Shown here piece by piece: positions 31,288-41,746 of a DNA stretch of 64,000 bases. Within the stretch, counting starts at the first letter, position 1, and the number at the start of each line of letters is the position of its first letter. The translations under genes and the position numbers were made by a program. Source of the stretch: Pleurodeles waltl (Eukaryota; Chordata; Amphibia; Caudata; Salamandridae); the NCBI RefSeq assembly GCF_031143425.1, contig NC_090446.1, positions 1,028,971,066 through 1,029,035,065 on the forward strand. The letters run 5' to 3'. A model generated the notes under the pieces. That model was not told where the DNA came from. It saw only the letters and a program-made list of their open reading frames with translations, and searched no databases.

Positions 31288-33822
31288 ATGGCTGCTGCGA
31301 CTGGGGAAAGGGCCCCCGCCTTCAGTTCCGAAGAGTTGGAGAAGCTCGTGGACGGGGTCCTCCCCCAGTATGCGCTACTCTATGGTCCTCCAGACCAACA
31401 GGTGAGTACACGGGGGCCAATGCATAGTGGGCAATGCCTGTGATGAGTGGGGTGGATGTACGATGGAGGGGAGGGGAGCGAATTACGAATGCATGGCACG
31501 ACAGATGAGAGCATGTGCCACCTGGCAAGTTTGGGGAGGGGGGGCCACTCACATCGAGCATGCAGAAAAGTGATGATGTTTCTTTTCCCCCCCTGTACAT
31601 CTCACATAGGTCAGCGCCCATCAAAAGATCGATATTTGGCATGCCATCGCCAAGGACGTCCAGGCCCTGGGGGTCCACAACAGACGGGGCACCCACTGCC
31701 GCAAGAGGTGGGAGGACATCCGCCGCGGGAGCAGGAAGACCGCCGAGGCTCTGCCTGGGATGGCCTCCCAACCTAGGAGGGGTGCCAGTCGTACCTTGAC
31801 CCCCCTGATGTCCCGGATCCTGGCGGTGGCCTACCCCGATTTAGATGGGCGCTTGAGGACATCACAGCAGACACAAGGGGGTGAGTACCAGCACATTCAG
31901 CTAAATTTGCGCGCAGTGGAGGTGCCTGGGTGGGGGAGGAGGGCTGTGGGTATCCCTAGGCCGGGGCGATTTCTGTAGGCTAGGCCCCTCCGTGAGGTAT
32001 GGTCCTGTGCCCCGCCCCCCACCTCTGTAGGGTGCCTAGTAACGCTATTCATGGACCTGTGTATTCTGTGTGGGCAGTTGTCGCCCATAGGCTTGTAGGG
32101 CATGTCCCAGGGAATGAGTAGTGTACCCCAAGTGCGCAGCGTAGTGCAGGGGCCTTCTGTGTCTGTCCTCTCCGCCAACAGTGTCCCCAATGCATGCACT
32201 CAACTTGTCTTTATTTCTCCATCCCCCCCCCCATTTTCTTTGTTTTTCGGTGAATGTGTGCATTAGCATCATCAGGCGGAGGAGAAGTGGCATCGGCGCA
32301 AGAGGGAGCTGCATCTCACATGGCCCCCGGAGGGCCATGCAACGGACTCCGACATGACCAGTGGGACGGAGGGCGAGTGGGGCTCCACCACGGGGACCCG
32401 TGCAGACGTCAGTGACACCGACACGTCCTCGGATGGGAGCTCCCTTGCGGTGGCGGCAACATCCGTGCCACCCAGCGCACCAGCTCCGCCCTCCCAGCAG
32501 CCCCTCGGCCTTCGGCCCGTGCCCGCACGGCCAGGAAGGCGGCCATCTCCTTCGCCCCAGGCACCTCAGGCCCTGCCCCAGTCACCCCTGCTGCCCTCAG
32601 TGAGGAGGTCATTGACCTCCTGAGGACCATCATTGTTGGGCAGTCTACCCTTTTGAATGCCATCCAGGGTGTGGAGAGGGAGGTGCATCAAAGCAATGCA
32701 TACCTGGAGGGCCTTCATTCGGGTCAGGCTGCCCATCAGCGATCGTTCAACGCTCTGCCCTCAGCACTGACGGCAGCGATTGTCCCTGTCTCCAGCCTCC
32801 CTGTTCTAACTCCCTCCACCCAGTCCCACTCCCCTGTTCCTCTGCCTATCCCATCCACACCTACAGACCAGCCTGCACACACCTCAACACCCAAGGGAAG
32901 CTCATCCAGACATAAGCACCACAGAACACACAAGCATTCACACAAGCAACATACAGATGCAGACATGCCAACAGCCATTACCTCCTCTGTGTCCCCCACC
33001 TCCTCGTCTCCCTCCTCCCTCCCTGTGACGTCTACACTCACACCTGCATGCACACCACCATCAGCCAGTACACCCATCACCAGCACACCCTCCACACCAG
33101 TCCGCACACGTGCAGTCACCACCCCCACTGCCATGTACACGTCCCCTGTGTCCTCTCCCAGTGTGTCTGTCACCCCCGCTTCCAAACCACACAAACGCAG
33201 GCAGGCACCCAACCAACAGCCATCCACCTCACGTCAGCCTCCAGCCCAAGCACCTGCACCCAAAGACACCAGACTTGACTCTCCTACAACCACATCCTCT
33301 TCCTCCACTCCCATACCCACTCCAGCTACCCTTCGCATGGCTCCTAAAAAACTAATCCTCTATAAACTGGACCTCTTTTCCTCACCTGACCCACCCCCTC
33401 CATCTCGTAAGAGTTCCAAAAACACCTCAGCCACCACCAGCCCAGCAACTCCCAAGAACGTCGTGGCTGGTTTTTGGAGTCCGCCCTTTCCTTGTGCAGG
33501 GACATCGGCCAGCAGCAAAGGCACAGCCAGCCCCCCCCCTGGGAAGAGGAGCAAAAAACTGAAGGGCAGGCGCGACAGGCCTGATACGCCTGCCCCCAAG
33601 GAGGGTAGCCTTGCACCGTCACCTGCCACATCGGGTAAGGGAGCCAAGGGCCACGGAGAGTCTGCCAAGGAGGGCAAGGGCAGCAAAGCGCAAAAGGGAG
33701 GGAGCAGCCGACCTGGCCATGAGGGCCCCACCAGCCCCATTCCGGGGGTATCGGAGGAGACCCAGGGCCCCAGGACTCCATCACAGGAGGGCCCCGCAAT
33801 GGAAAGGTCCGATGCTGACTGA
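31288..33822 (+). pseudogene. Myb/SANT-like Harbinger partner gene, three exons, two frameshifts
   Basis: Exon 1 (31288-31401) starts at ATG with MAAATGERAPAFSSEELEKL and ends at CAACAG/GTGAGT. Exon 2 (31610-31880) continues VSAHQKIDIWHAIAKDVQAL and NRRGTHCRKRWEDIRR to GGGG/GTGAGT. Exon 3 starts at 32267 (after CATTAG). The first two exons form the Myb/SANT-like DNA-binding domain; its Trp and Arg/Lys spacing (THCRKRWEDIRR) is typical of NAIF1/Harbinger partners. Exon 3 carries an extra base near 32326 (run of C) and a return to frame near 32500-32511, so about 60 residues are out of frame. After that it is open through VIDLLRTIIVGQ and a Ser/Thr/Pro-rich, then Lys/Gly-rich tail to TGA at 33820-33822. 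Confidence 0.8.
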
Positions 33823-33860
33823 GCAGGAAGTATTGGCCAGGTGTGGTTCACTCGAAACAC

Positions 33861-34340
33861 AAGACAGGCACCGCTGAACAGGGCCCCGCCAAGACAGGCA
33901 CCGCTGAACAGGGCCCCGCCGTGAGGAGCACCGCTGAACAGGGCCCCGCCATGAGAAGCACCGCTGAACAGGGCCCCGCCGTGAAGGGCACTGCTGAACA
34001 GGGCCCCGCCGTGAGGAGCACCGCTGAACAGGGCCCCGCCGTGAGGAGCACCGCTGAACAGGGCCCCGCCGTGAGGAGCACCGCGGAACAGGGCCCCGCC
34101 GTGAGGAGCACCGCTGAACAGGGCCCCGCCGTGAAGGGCACCGCTGAACAGGGCCCCGCCGTGAGAAGCACAGCTGAACAGGGCCCCGCCGTGAGAAGCA
34201 CCGCTGAACAGGGCCCCGCCAAGACAGGCACCGCTGAACAGGGCCCCGCCGTGAAGAGCACCGCTGAACAGGGCCCCGCCGTGAGAAGCACCGCTGAACA
34301 GGGCCCCGCCAAGACAGGCACCGCTGAACAGGGCCCTCCT
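33861..34340. repeat. Minisatellite array 1, 16 units of 30 bp
   Basis: Units of the type GTGAGGAGCACCGCTGAACA-GGGCCCCGCC, with GTGAGG replaced by AAGACA, GTGAAG, GTGAGA or ATGAGA. Sixteen units fit exactly. Thirty bases keep every frame open on both strands, which produces false decapeptide-repeat proteins. It begins 39 bases after the Myb-like stop codon. Confidence 0.93.
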
Positions 34341-35252
34341 GTCAAGCACAGCTCCGCTGGGCCCTCCTGCCAAACACCGCTCCGCTGGGCCCTCCTGTCA
34401 AGCACCGCTCCGCTGGGCCCTCCTGTCAAGCACCGCTCCTCTGGGCCCTCCTGTCAAGCACCGCTCCGCTGGGCCCTCCTGTCAAGCACCGCTCCGCTGG
34501 GCCCTCCTGTCAAGCACCGCTCCGCTGGGCCCTCCTGTCAAGCACCGCTCCGCTGGGCCCTCCTGTCAAGCACCGCTCCTCTGGGCCCTCCTGTCAAGCA
34601 CCGCTCCGCTGGGCCCTCCTGTCAAGCACCGCTCCGCTGGGCCCTCCTGTCAAGCACCGCTCCGCTGGGCCCTCCTGTCAAGCACCGCTCCGCTCGGCCC
34701 TCCTGTCAAGCACCGCTCCGCTGGGCCCTCCTGTCAAGCACCGCTCCGCTGGGCCCTCCTGTCAAGCACCGCTCCGCTGGGCCCTCCTGTCAAGCACCGC
34801 TCCGCTGGGCCCTCATCTTAAGCACCGCTCCGCTGGGCCCTCCTGTCAAGCACCGCTCCGCTGGGCCCTCCTGTCAAGCACCGCTCCGCTGGGCCCTCCT
34901 GTCAAGCACCGCTCCGCTGGGCCCTCATCTTAAGCACCGCTCTGCTGGGCCCTCATCTTAAGCACCGCTCCGCTGGGCCCTCCTGTCAAGCACCGCTCCG
35001 CTGGGCCCTCCTGTCAAGCACCGCTCCGCTGGGCCCTCATCTCAAGCACCGCTCCGCTGGGCCCTCCTGTCAAGCACCGCTCCGCTGGCCCTCCTGTCAA
35101 GCACCGCTCCGCTGGGCCCTCCTGTCAAGCACCACTCCGCTGGGCCCTCATCTCAAGCACCGCTCCGCTGGGCCCTCCTCTCAAGCACCGCTCCGCTGGG
35201 CCCTCCTGTCAAGCACCGCTCCGCTGGCCCTCCTGTCAAGCACCGCTCCGCT
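34341..35252. repeat. Minisatellite array 2, about 32 units of 28 bp
   Basis: The unit is GTCAAGCACCGCTCCGCTGG-GCCCTCCT, with minor variants (ATCTTAAGCACC, GCTCCTCTGGG, and units lacking one G). AGCACCGCT and the GGGCC block are shared with the 30-bp unit, so both arrays come from one ancestor with a 2-base loss and changed middle. It ends abruptly at CTGTAATCC. Confidence 0.93.
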
Positions 35253-35689
35253 GTAATCCACCTGATGGACTGTGGCTTTGCACCCCCCAGGATGGCACAG
35301 TGGGCAATCCACCCACTGTAGAGACTTGAGAGACTGTGGCTTTGCACTCCCCAGGATGGCACAGTGGGCATGGAGGCCCTTCGTGGATCTGGCGTCGTGG
35401 ACTCATGTGGCTGAGGTGCCCCCCCTTCCCTTCCCCCTGAGGTGCCAGTTTTTTATTTTTGTGATGCCCCAGCAGTGTTCTCTCCAATGGACTCGATCTC
35501 GTGTGAGGGCTTTGCCCATGTGTTGGTGCACATTGGCCCACGGACATTTGGACTTTGCAAAACTGTGCCGGACTTTTGCTACTTGTATATATATAGTTCT
35601 AGATGTGTATTAATTCTTTATATATTGGTAAGTTCGCTATACTTAATTATTGATGTAATATAGTTCTATTTTTACAATCATTGCCTTTT
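35253..35689 (+). other. Harbinger 3' non-coding segment
   Basis: Unique-looking 3' region containing a short direct duplication: GACTGTGGCTTTGCACCCCCCAGGATGGCACAGTGGGCA at 35269 recurs almost exactly at 35332. An AT-rich tail near 35580-35680 follows. Probably 3' UTR of the Myb-like transcript; no AATAAA was found close by. Confidence 0.4.
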
Positions 35690-36271
35690 GTCTTTGCATT
35701 TTTGTTTTGGGGGTTTGGGGGTGTCACTCTGACTTTTCAATCTGCATTGGTGTGTAGGTATTTCGGTGGGGGTGAGAGTGGGGGTGGGTGTGTGGCGTAT
35801 GTGTGTGCCCGTAACCTTTCCTCCTCCCCCCTCCCCTGTGTCGTAGGTGCAGTACTTACCGTTGTCGTCTGCGGCGACGTTCGTGATCCTGGAAGAAGAG
35901 CAGGAAGGCAATGGCTGGGAGGATGTGGAGTTCCGGTTCCATGCTGTCCCGATTCCGCGTGGAGTGTGTCGAGGTGAGCGTTTTTCATTGGAAATGTCTG
36001 TTTCCGCCGTGTTTTTATCGGCGGGGCTCCCGCCCCGGAAAAGGTGGCGGATTGGTGAGTTGTGATAGGGTGGGCGGTACATTGTCTGCCGCCTGTCTGT
36101 TGGCGGTGACCGCCGCGCTGTTTGTTTGTGCCGCTGTGGCGGTCGGAGTGTTAAAGCGGCGGCCTGTGTTGGCGGTTCCCGCCAGGGTCAGAATTCCATT
36201 TTTTGGACCGCCAGCCTGTTGGCGGGTTGGCCGCCGCTTTAACACTGACCGCCAGGGTCAGAATGACCCCC
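35690..36271. repeat. Harbinger subterminal and right terminal region
   Basis: Rich in GGCGG/CCGCC motifs that form several short inverted repeats (GGCGGGGCTCCCGCC; TTGGCGGTGACCGCC; GTTGGCGGTTCCCGCC; TAAAGCGGCGG with CCGCCGCTTTAACA). It ends GCCAGGGTCAGAATGACCCCC, then TAA. The same terminus closes the MITE at 40151-40480. Such subterminal repeats usually bind the Myb-like partner. Confidence 0.75.
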
Positions 36272-36284
36272 TAAGAGTCTTATT

Positions 36285-38200
36285 CCATAGAAAACAATGG
36301 AAATTATGACTTTGCACAAAGTACCTGGTTAGCGTAAAAAATAAAGCAGCACGGGCGAGCGTGCGTTGGAAAAGGGCAGCGGTGCGTCGATTCCTTCCTC
36401 ACAAGGGAGGCCGTGCATCGTTTCTTCTCTGGTCAGGTCGGCGATGTGTCGTTTTTCTCCCTCGCACAAGAGCGATGCATCGATTTCTGGACGGGGCAGC
36501 TCGGATCTGCGCAGAGTCAGGTTGACTTTGACACTCCGGGACAATGCGTGGAAAATACTGTTGCACAGTGTTATAAAACCAAGCTGTGTGGGGTTTGCAG
36601 CCACAAACGGGTGTTGTGCATCGTTTCTCCAACCGCAATGCGTAAATTTCCCAGCCGCGATGCAGGTGGAGCATTGATTTTAGCCACGAACCCGGTGGCG
36701 TGTCATTTATCAGCCGTGTTGCAGATGGCGCATCGAAAATTTCCCTGTACGGCATTCTGTGCGTGGATTTTCAGTTCTTGTCTGCCAACTTCACCTCTCA
36801 AGGGCCCAGGGTCTGGAAAGGACAACACTTGGCAGGGCTGGAGTCTCAGCAAAGAGTCCAGATGTTAGAAGAGGAAGTCTTTTAATGCCCTGAGACTTCA
36901 AAACAGGAGGCAAGCTCAGCTCAAGCCCTTGGTGATTCTTCACAAGCAGGAATATTCCACAAAGTCCAGTCTTTGTCCCCTTTCACAAGCCGAAGCAGCA
37001 ACTGCAGGATAGCCCAACAAAGCACAGTCACAGGCAGGGGCAGCAGTCCTCCTCAGCTCTTCTCCTTGGTAGAGGTTCCTCTTGGTTCCAGAAGTGATCT
37101 CATTTTCAGGTATTTTGGTAGCTCTTCTTATACCCCTTTCTGCCTTTGAAGTAGGCCTACTTCAAAGGAAAGTCTCTCTTGTTTGTAAGATCCTGCCTTG
37201 CCCAAGCCAGGCCCCAGACACACACCAGGGGGTCGGAGACTGCATTGTGTGAGGGCAGGCACAGCCCTTTCAGGTGTAAGTGACCACTCCTCCACTCCCT
37301 CCTAGCACAGATGGCACACCAGGATATGCAGGCTACAATCCAGCTCCCTTTGTCTCACAGTCTAGAGGGGATTCATAAACACCACAACTGTCAAACTGAC
37401 CCAGACTGGCAATCCACAAACAGGCAGAGTCACAGAATGGTTGAAGCAAGAAAATGCTTACTTTCTAAAAGTGGCATTTTCAAACTAACAATTTACAAAC
37501 CAACTTCACTACAAGATGTATTTTTAAATTGTGAGTGAAGAGACCCCAAACTCCATATTTCTAACTGCTCTCAAAGGGAGCCTGCACTTTAAAGTTATTT
37601 AAAGGCAGCCCCCATGTTAACCTATGAGAGAGATAGGCATTGCGACAGTGAAAACTGAATTTAGCAGTATTTCACTGTTAGGACATGTAACACACATCAG
37701 TACATGTTCCAACTCTAACATACACTGCACCCTGCCCATGGTGCTACCTAGGGCCTACCTAAGGGATGCCTTGCATGTATGAAAAGGGAGGGAATGTTTA
37801 GGCCTGGCAAGTGGGTACACTTGCCAAGTCGAATTGGCAGTTTAAAACTGCACCTACAGAAACTGCAGTGGCAGATCTGAGCCATGTTTACAGGGCTACT
37901 AATGTGGGTGGCAGAACCAGTGCTGCAGGCCCACTAGCAGCATTTTATTTACAGGCCCTGGGCATCTTCTAGTGCACTTTACTAGGGATGTACTAGTAAA
38001 TAAAATATGACAATCATGGATAAGCCAATTACGCATACATTTTAAACAGGAGGACTTGCACTTTAGCAACGGTTAGCAGTGGTAAAGTGCCCAAAGTATC
38101 AAAACCAGCAAAAATAGAGTTCAGCCACACATCAACAACCTGGGAAGCAGAGGCAAAAAGTTAGGGTGTTTTTTTAAATTTGCTTATAAGTTTTTACTCA
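36285..38200 (-). repeat. ~2 kb dispersed repeat (LTR-like), copy A
   Basis: In reverse complement this shares long blocks with 51237-53815 and 61495-63600. Blocks are TTTACCACTGCTAACC; TTTACTAGTACATCCCTAG; GCTAGTGGGCCTGCAGCACTGG; CATGGCTCAGATCTGCCACTGCAG; GACTTGGCAAGTG; and TAACATGGGGGCTGCC. A degenerate GC-rich core (36360-36760) with many TGCATCG or GCGTCGA motifs sits where the other copies also have variable tandem cores. No protein frame. A solo LTR is my preferred reading; its right boundary near the Harbinger end is approximate. Confidence 0.65.
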
Positions 38201-39083
38201 GAGGACGCCAAAACTGGCAATCACTTATATATTCATAAAGACCTATGCAGAGGAAATAAGTTGCACTGATCATGGCCTATGACAGATGACATTACAACTG
38301 ACACTGACTGCATCACTGGTGACACTACATATAACCTTATCACTGGCAAAATAGACAATGTTCTTTGTTTGGCTATATGTTGTATTTTTCTAATGGTGTT
38401 AGTGTGTTGGTTTCTGTTATGTATTGGTAGAAATACTCTGAGCTCAAAGTCTAGTCCCGTTCCTTCTTTTCAATGTTATTTGCTATAGAGGAGAACAATC
38501 TTTCCTATGGACATTAAAATTGAAAATATAACGCCTATTACCCTTTTCTCCCTGCTCCCCTTGGGTGGAGGTACAGGAAACTTAGCATGATGAAACGTTG
38601 CAAATTCTGCAAAGTATTTTGAAAGTGTCATCAGGATTGGCAAGCAGCACCCAGGTCATAGGAAAAAGAAAACTATGTTTTCAATTGGAGAAAATTCTAA
38701 ACATAACTACACAGAGGATATTAATCACAAGAGGTGAAGTCTCATGAGGATCATGATGCCCTTTACCACCCCACAGCAGCAGAGACAATATTACACTATA
38801 CACAACAGCATATATGGTTTACGCCAAAGCATTGTGTCAGGTGTATACTTTAAATACTTTTAAAAACTGTTTAACCAAAACCAGGATGCCAGTGGCTGCA
38901 CTTGTGCAATAAGGTAACATCACATTGACGACAATTACCATAGTTGTTTCCCTGTATAGTCTTTGTAACATGCAATATGTGAGACAGTAAATTGTGTTTT
39001 CTTATGTCAGTTGGACTGTATCAATCAGTGTACGACTATTGTTCATTAGTATTATTGAGCCACATTTATTTTCATGGTTATGG

Positions 39084-39119
<36 letters not shown>

Positions 39120-39403
39120 GACAGACCATATCAATTTATCTATCTATTGAGAGACAGACAAAAAGAAAGATAGAGAGATACCGAAACAACTGCTCCGTTA
39201 AAGTGCAGTTGTGGTTACAAAACAAAATCTAAAAACACAAACTATTTTTAGTTACCATAACACGGTCTCTTGGTATGCACTGCTTACGATCTTACATAAG
39301 ACACCATTCATGAAATGTATTTTAAATGACATCACTGATTACTTTACTTTTGACATCATTGATGACAGTATAGAACACAACAGAAAAATATTTCTTACTG
39401 TAC
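38201..39403. other. ARSG intron with simple repeats
   Basis: AT-rich intron DNA. (AC)n at 39087-39115 runs into (AGAC)n to 39126. Nothing else recognised. Confidence 0.5.
39087..39126. repeat. (AC)n-(AGAC)n microsatellite
   Basis: About 14 AC dinucleotides followed by three AGAC tetranucleotides. Confidence 0.9.
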
Positions 39404-39494
39404 CTGTCATGTAATACGCTTTGTATTCACCCATTCGGACAGTCTTGATGTCACCATATTGTCCAGCTGCACCACTGTTGGGATGGAAGAGTAC
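39404..39494 (-). CDS. ARSG: ARSG, penultimate coding exon
   Basis: On the minus strand the acceptor CTGTTTACAG opens 91 coding bases encoding [20 protein letters not shown] and then [10 protein letters not shown]. It ends with one base of a Gly codon at a GTACAGTAAG donor. Human ARSG has [14 protein letters not shown] and an RxxxYKAFYITGGARACDG sequence at this place. The peptide, start phase 0, end phase 1 and continuation into the exon at 26282-26556 all agree. The segment is the strand-rich C-terminal subdomain of the sulfatase fold. No damage was seen. Confidence 0.96.
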
Positions 39495-40147
39495 CTGTAA
39501 ACAGAGATACATTTTTTACAAGCTTAGTTTAGGAGGAAAATATCTATGGATTTGTGATTAACTATAACTCATGCTTATTAGTAACTATAACTCACATCTC
39601 GACCATAAACAGTTTTGGCATTATTGATGTCATTTCAGATGTTGCAGTGATATTATCGGTGATGTTATAGAACATGTCATGAGTGACGTAATATGAGGGG
39701 TAATAAACAGTGCATGGCGAGGGTGCAAGCTGGCCTGCAGCCAGGCCCTGCATCCAACCGCCTGCAGGGAAGCATGTTCGGTTGGTCTTGCATATCATAG
39801 CCGAACTCGGGCAGACTTACTGACTGTGACAAAAAGTACCACACAAAAATATAAAAAGTGGGCCTATTAGCTTATCAATGGGTGAGCATATCCATACATA
39901 TAAAGCAGATCTATCATCCTCTCCAAAAGTCACCAATATTTGTAATCTAATGTATATTTCAGTAATTCACATAATTCAATGTTTAACAATCAGTAATTAT
40001 TATAAAAATGTTTAAGAAATTTCTAATAAAAAACATGTTTGTGAGTCTTTCATGCACACCAGTGAAGTGCACATAGCTCCTAGTATGAATGCTTGAAAGA
40101 AATATGGCAAGTGCTCGTCGGGTCAAGGATTTAATGACCCAAGAGAC
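39495..40147 (-). other. ARSG: Upstream ARSG intron, proximal part
   Basis: AT-rich intron DNA next to the acceptor at 39495. No repeat recognised. The rest of the intron runs at least to 64000, since no further ARSG exon was found on the minus strand; the segment encoding the DIFP-to-FDG region was specifically looked for. Confidence 0.6.
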
Positions 40148-40150
40148 TTA

Positions 40151-40480
40151 GGGGGTCATTTTGACCTTGGCGGACGGCGGATGCCATGGGCATGGGCACT
40201 GCAGGGGCCCCCAGGGGCCCCGCGGCACCCCCTACCGCCATCCTGTTCCTGGCGGGAGACCCGCCAGGAACAGGATGGCGGTAGGGGGTGTCAGAATCCG
40301 CAGCCATGGAGGATTCTGTAGGGCAGTGGTAAACCGGCGGGAGACCGCCGGTTTACCCTTTCTGACCGCGGCTGAACCGCCGCGGTCAGAATGCCCTCGG
40401 GAGCACCGCCAGCCTGTTGGCGGTGCTCCCGTGGTCGGTGACCCTGTCGGTCACCGGCCGCCAGGGTCAGAATGACCCCC
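40151..40480. mobile_element. Harbinger-type MITE with TTA duplication
   Basis: Terminal inverted repeats GGGGGTCATTTTGACC at the left and GGTCAGAATGACCCCC at the right are flanked by TTA on both sides (40148-40150, 40481-40483). The interior is stacked palindromes: CCGCCATCCTGTTCCTGGCG with its mirror, AAACCGGCGGGAGACCGCCGGTTT, and TCTGACCGCGG...CCGCGGTCAGA. It shares its terminus with the Harbinger end at 36271, so the HARBI1-like transposase is a plausible source of its mobility. Confidence 0.9.
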
Positions 40481-40483
40481 TTA

Positions 40484-40578
40484 GGCCCATATTTATACTT
40501 TTTTAGCGCCGCACTTGCGCCGATTTTGCGTCAAAAAAACGACGCAAATGTGGCGCTAAAAAAGTATAAATATGGGCC
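40484..40578. mobile_element. Short palindromic MITE with TTA duplication, family P
   Basis: 95 bases, almost a perfect palindrome, from GGCCCATATTTATAC to GTATAAATATGGGCC. The flanks are TTA at 40481-40483 (shared with the previous MITE) and TTA at 40579-40581. It looks like a deletion derivative of the ~157-bp copies at 26797 and 47972. Confidence 0.9.
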
Positions 40579-40581
40579 TTA

Positions 40582-41669
40582 GGACCTTATTTATACTTTT
40601 TGGTGCAAAACTGCACTAACACAGTTTTGCACCGGCTTGCACCATTTTTTAGCACCAGCTGGGCACCATATTTATGGAATGGTGCAAGCCGGTGCAAAGG
40701 GTAGTCTAGCTTTAAAAAAAATGACGTTAGGCAGGTTTGAGTCAAAATAAATGACTCTAACCAGATTAGCATCATTTTTTGACGCTAAGGGGCATATTTA
40801 TACTCTGTTTGCACTGAATTAGTGTCATTTTTTTTTTTTTACTCTAATTCAGTGCAAAACTAACTCCATATTTATACTTTGGTGCTAGACCCGTCTAGCG
40901 CCAAATTTATGGAGTTAAAGTCATTTTTTGGAAGTGGAAACCTACCTTGCCTTAATGAGATGCAAGGTAGGCGTTCCAGTGCAAAAAATGACTCTATGGC
41001 CTTAACGCCATATTTATACTCCAATGCAAAAATGGTGGAAGGGAGGGAGTAGGGGTTAAAAAAAATGGGGCAAAGCTGGCTTTGCCCCATTTTTTAAAGC
41101 CTGGGTCAGGGCAGGTGTTAGGGGACCTGTGGGTCTATTTCCATGGTGGAACACCATGGAATAAGCCAACAGGTGCCCTCCCCAGGCCCCAGGGGCACCC
41201 CCACCCACACCAGAGGGACTGCGGAGGATGGGGGACCCCATCCCAGGTAAGTACAGGTAAGATTGCATTTTATTTTTGAAAGTGCCATAGGGGGCCCTGA
41301 AATGGGCCCCCATACATGGCACAGGGTGCAATGGCCATGCCCAGGGGACCCCTGTCCTCTGTGCTGGCCATTGGGGGCATGGAAGGTTTAGCACCATAAA
41401 ATGACGCTAATCTGGTTAGAGTCATTTTCTTTTACTCTAACCTGCCTAAAGCCATTTTTTGGTGCTAAACCCTCTTCTTCTATACTGCCAGCCCCACCCG
41501 ACTAGACTAAAGTCATTTTTTTTTACTCTAGCCTACCCTTTGCACCGGCTTGCACCATTCCATAAATATGGTGCTCGGCTGGTGCACAGAAATGGTGCAA
41601 GCCGGTGCTAAACTTTTTGGTGCAAAACTGAGTTAGTGCAGTTTTGCAGCAAAAAGTATAAATAAGGGC
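40582..41669 (+). mobile_element. Multi-hairpin element, family G, copy 2, with a nested copy
   Basis: Starts GGACCTTATTTATAC directly after TTA and ends GTATAAATAAGGGCC. Both ends continue into a TTTTTGGTGCAAAACTG palindrome. Near 40788 a second start, TAA-GGGGCATATTTATAC, occurs inside it, followed by the usual family G order (GTCTAGCGCC hairpin, CCTACCTTGC...GCAAGGTAGG hairpin, the TGGGGCAAAGC...GCTTTGCCCCA hairpin, then GTGGAACACCATGG). So one copy seems to sit within another. Non-coding. Confidence 0.7.
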
Positions 41670-41746
41670 CAATATTTTGTACGTTTGCACCACTTTTGCG
41701 TAAAATAATTACGATAATGCAGCGCAAAATAAGTATAAATCAGGGC
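41670..41746. mobile_element. Family P MITE remnant
   Basis: CCAATATTTTGTACG, then GTTTGCACCACTTTTGCGTAAAA, then AAGTATAAATCAGGGCC: the right half of a family P palindrome whose left half is cut. Confidence 0.6.

Larger units (their letters stand above)
28265..36271. mobile_element. PIF/Harbinger region (composite or nested)
   Basis: This GC-rich block holds a HARBI1-like transposase (-), two Myb/SANT-like partner genes (+), a minisatellite and, at the right, a GACCGCCAGGGTCAGAATGACCCCC terminus followed by TAA, as expected for the TWA target of Harbinger elements. The matching left terminus (GGGGGTCATTCTGACC) was not found, so the left edge is approximate and set at the (TA)n run. The presence of a second partner gene fragment suggests two elements inserted together, or one truncated into another. 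Confidence 0.7.
26557..39403 (-). other. ARSG: Last intron of ARSG (12.8 kb)
   Basis: Bounded by a GTACAGTAAG donor at 39403 and the ATCTGTAG acceptor at 26557, both in phase 1. It contains a palindromic MITE (26797-26952), the Harbinger region (about 28265-36271), a copy of the ~2 kb repeat family and an (AC)n run. The transposase within it is on the same strand as ARSG. Confidence 0.9.

Noticed and set aside
32736..33227. Gly/Val-rich minus-strand frame opposite the Myb-like tail
   Set aside because: Shadow of the Ser/Thr/Pro-rich coding strand of exon 3.
33843..34961. 372-codon plus frame and 337/193-codon minus frames of repeated decapeptides
   Set aside because: The 30-bp unit is a multiple of three and lacks stops in several frames on both strands; pure minisatellite artefact.
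33861..35252. CRISPR-like array
   Set aside because: Units are contiguous without unique spacers and the context is a vertebrate transposon.
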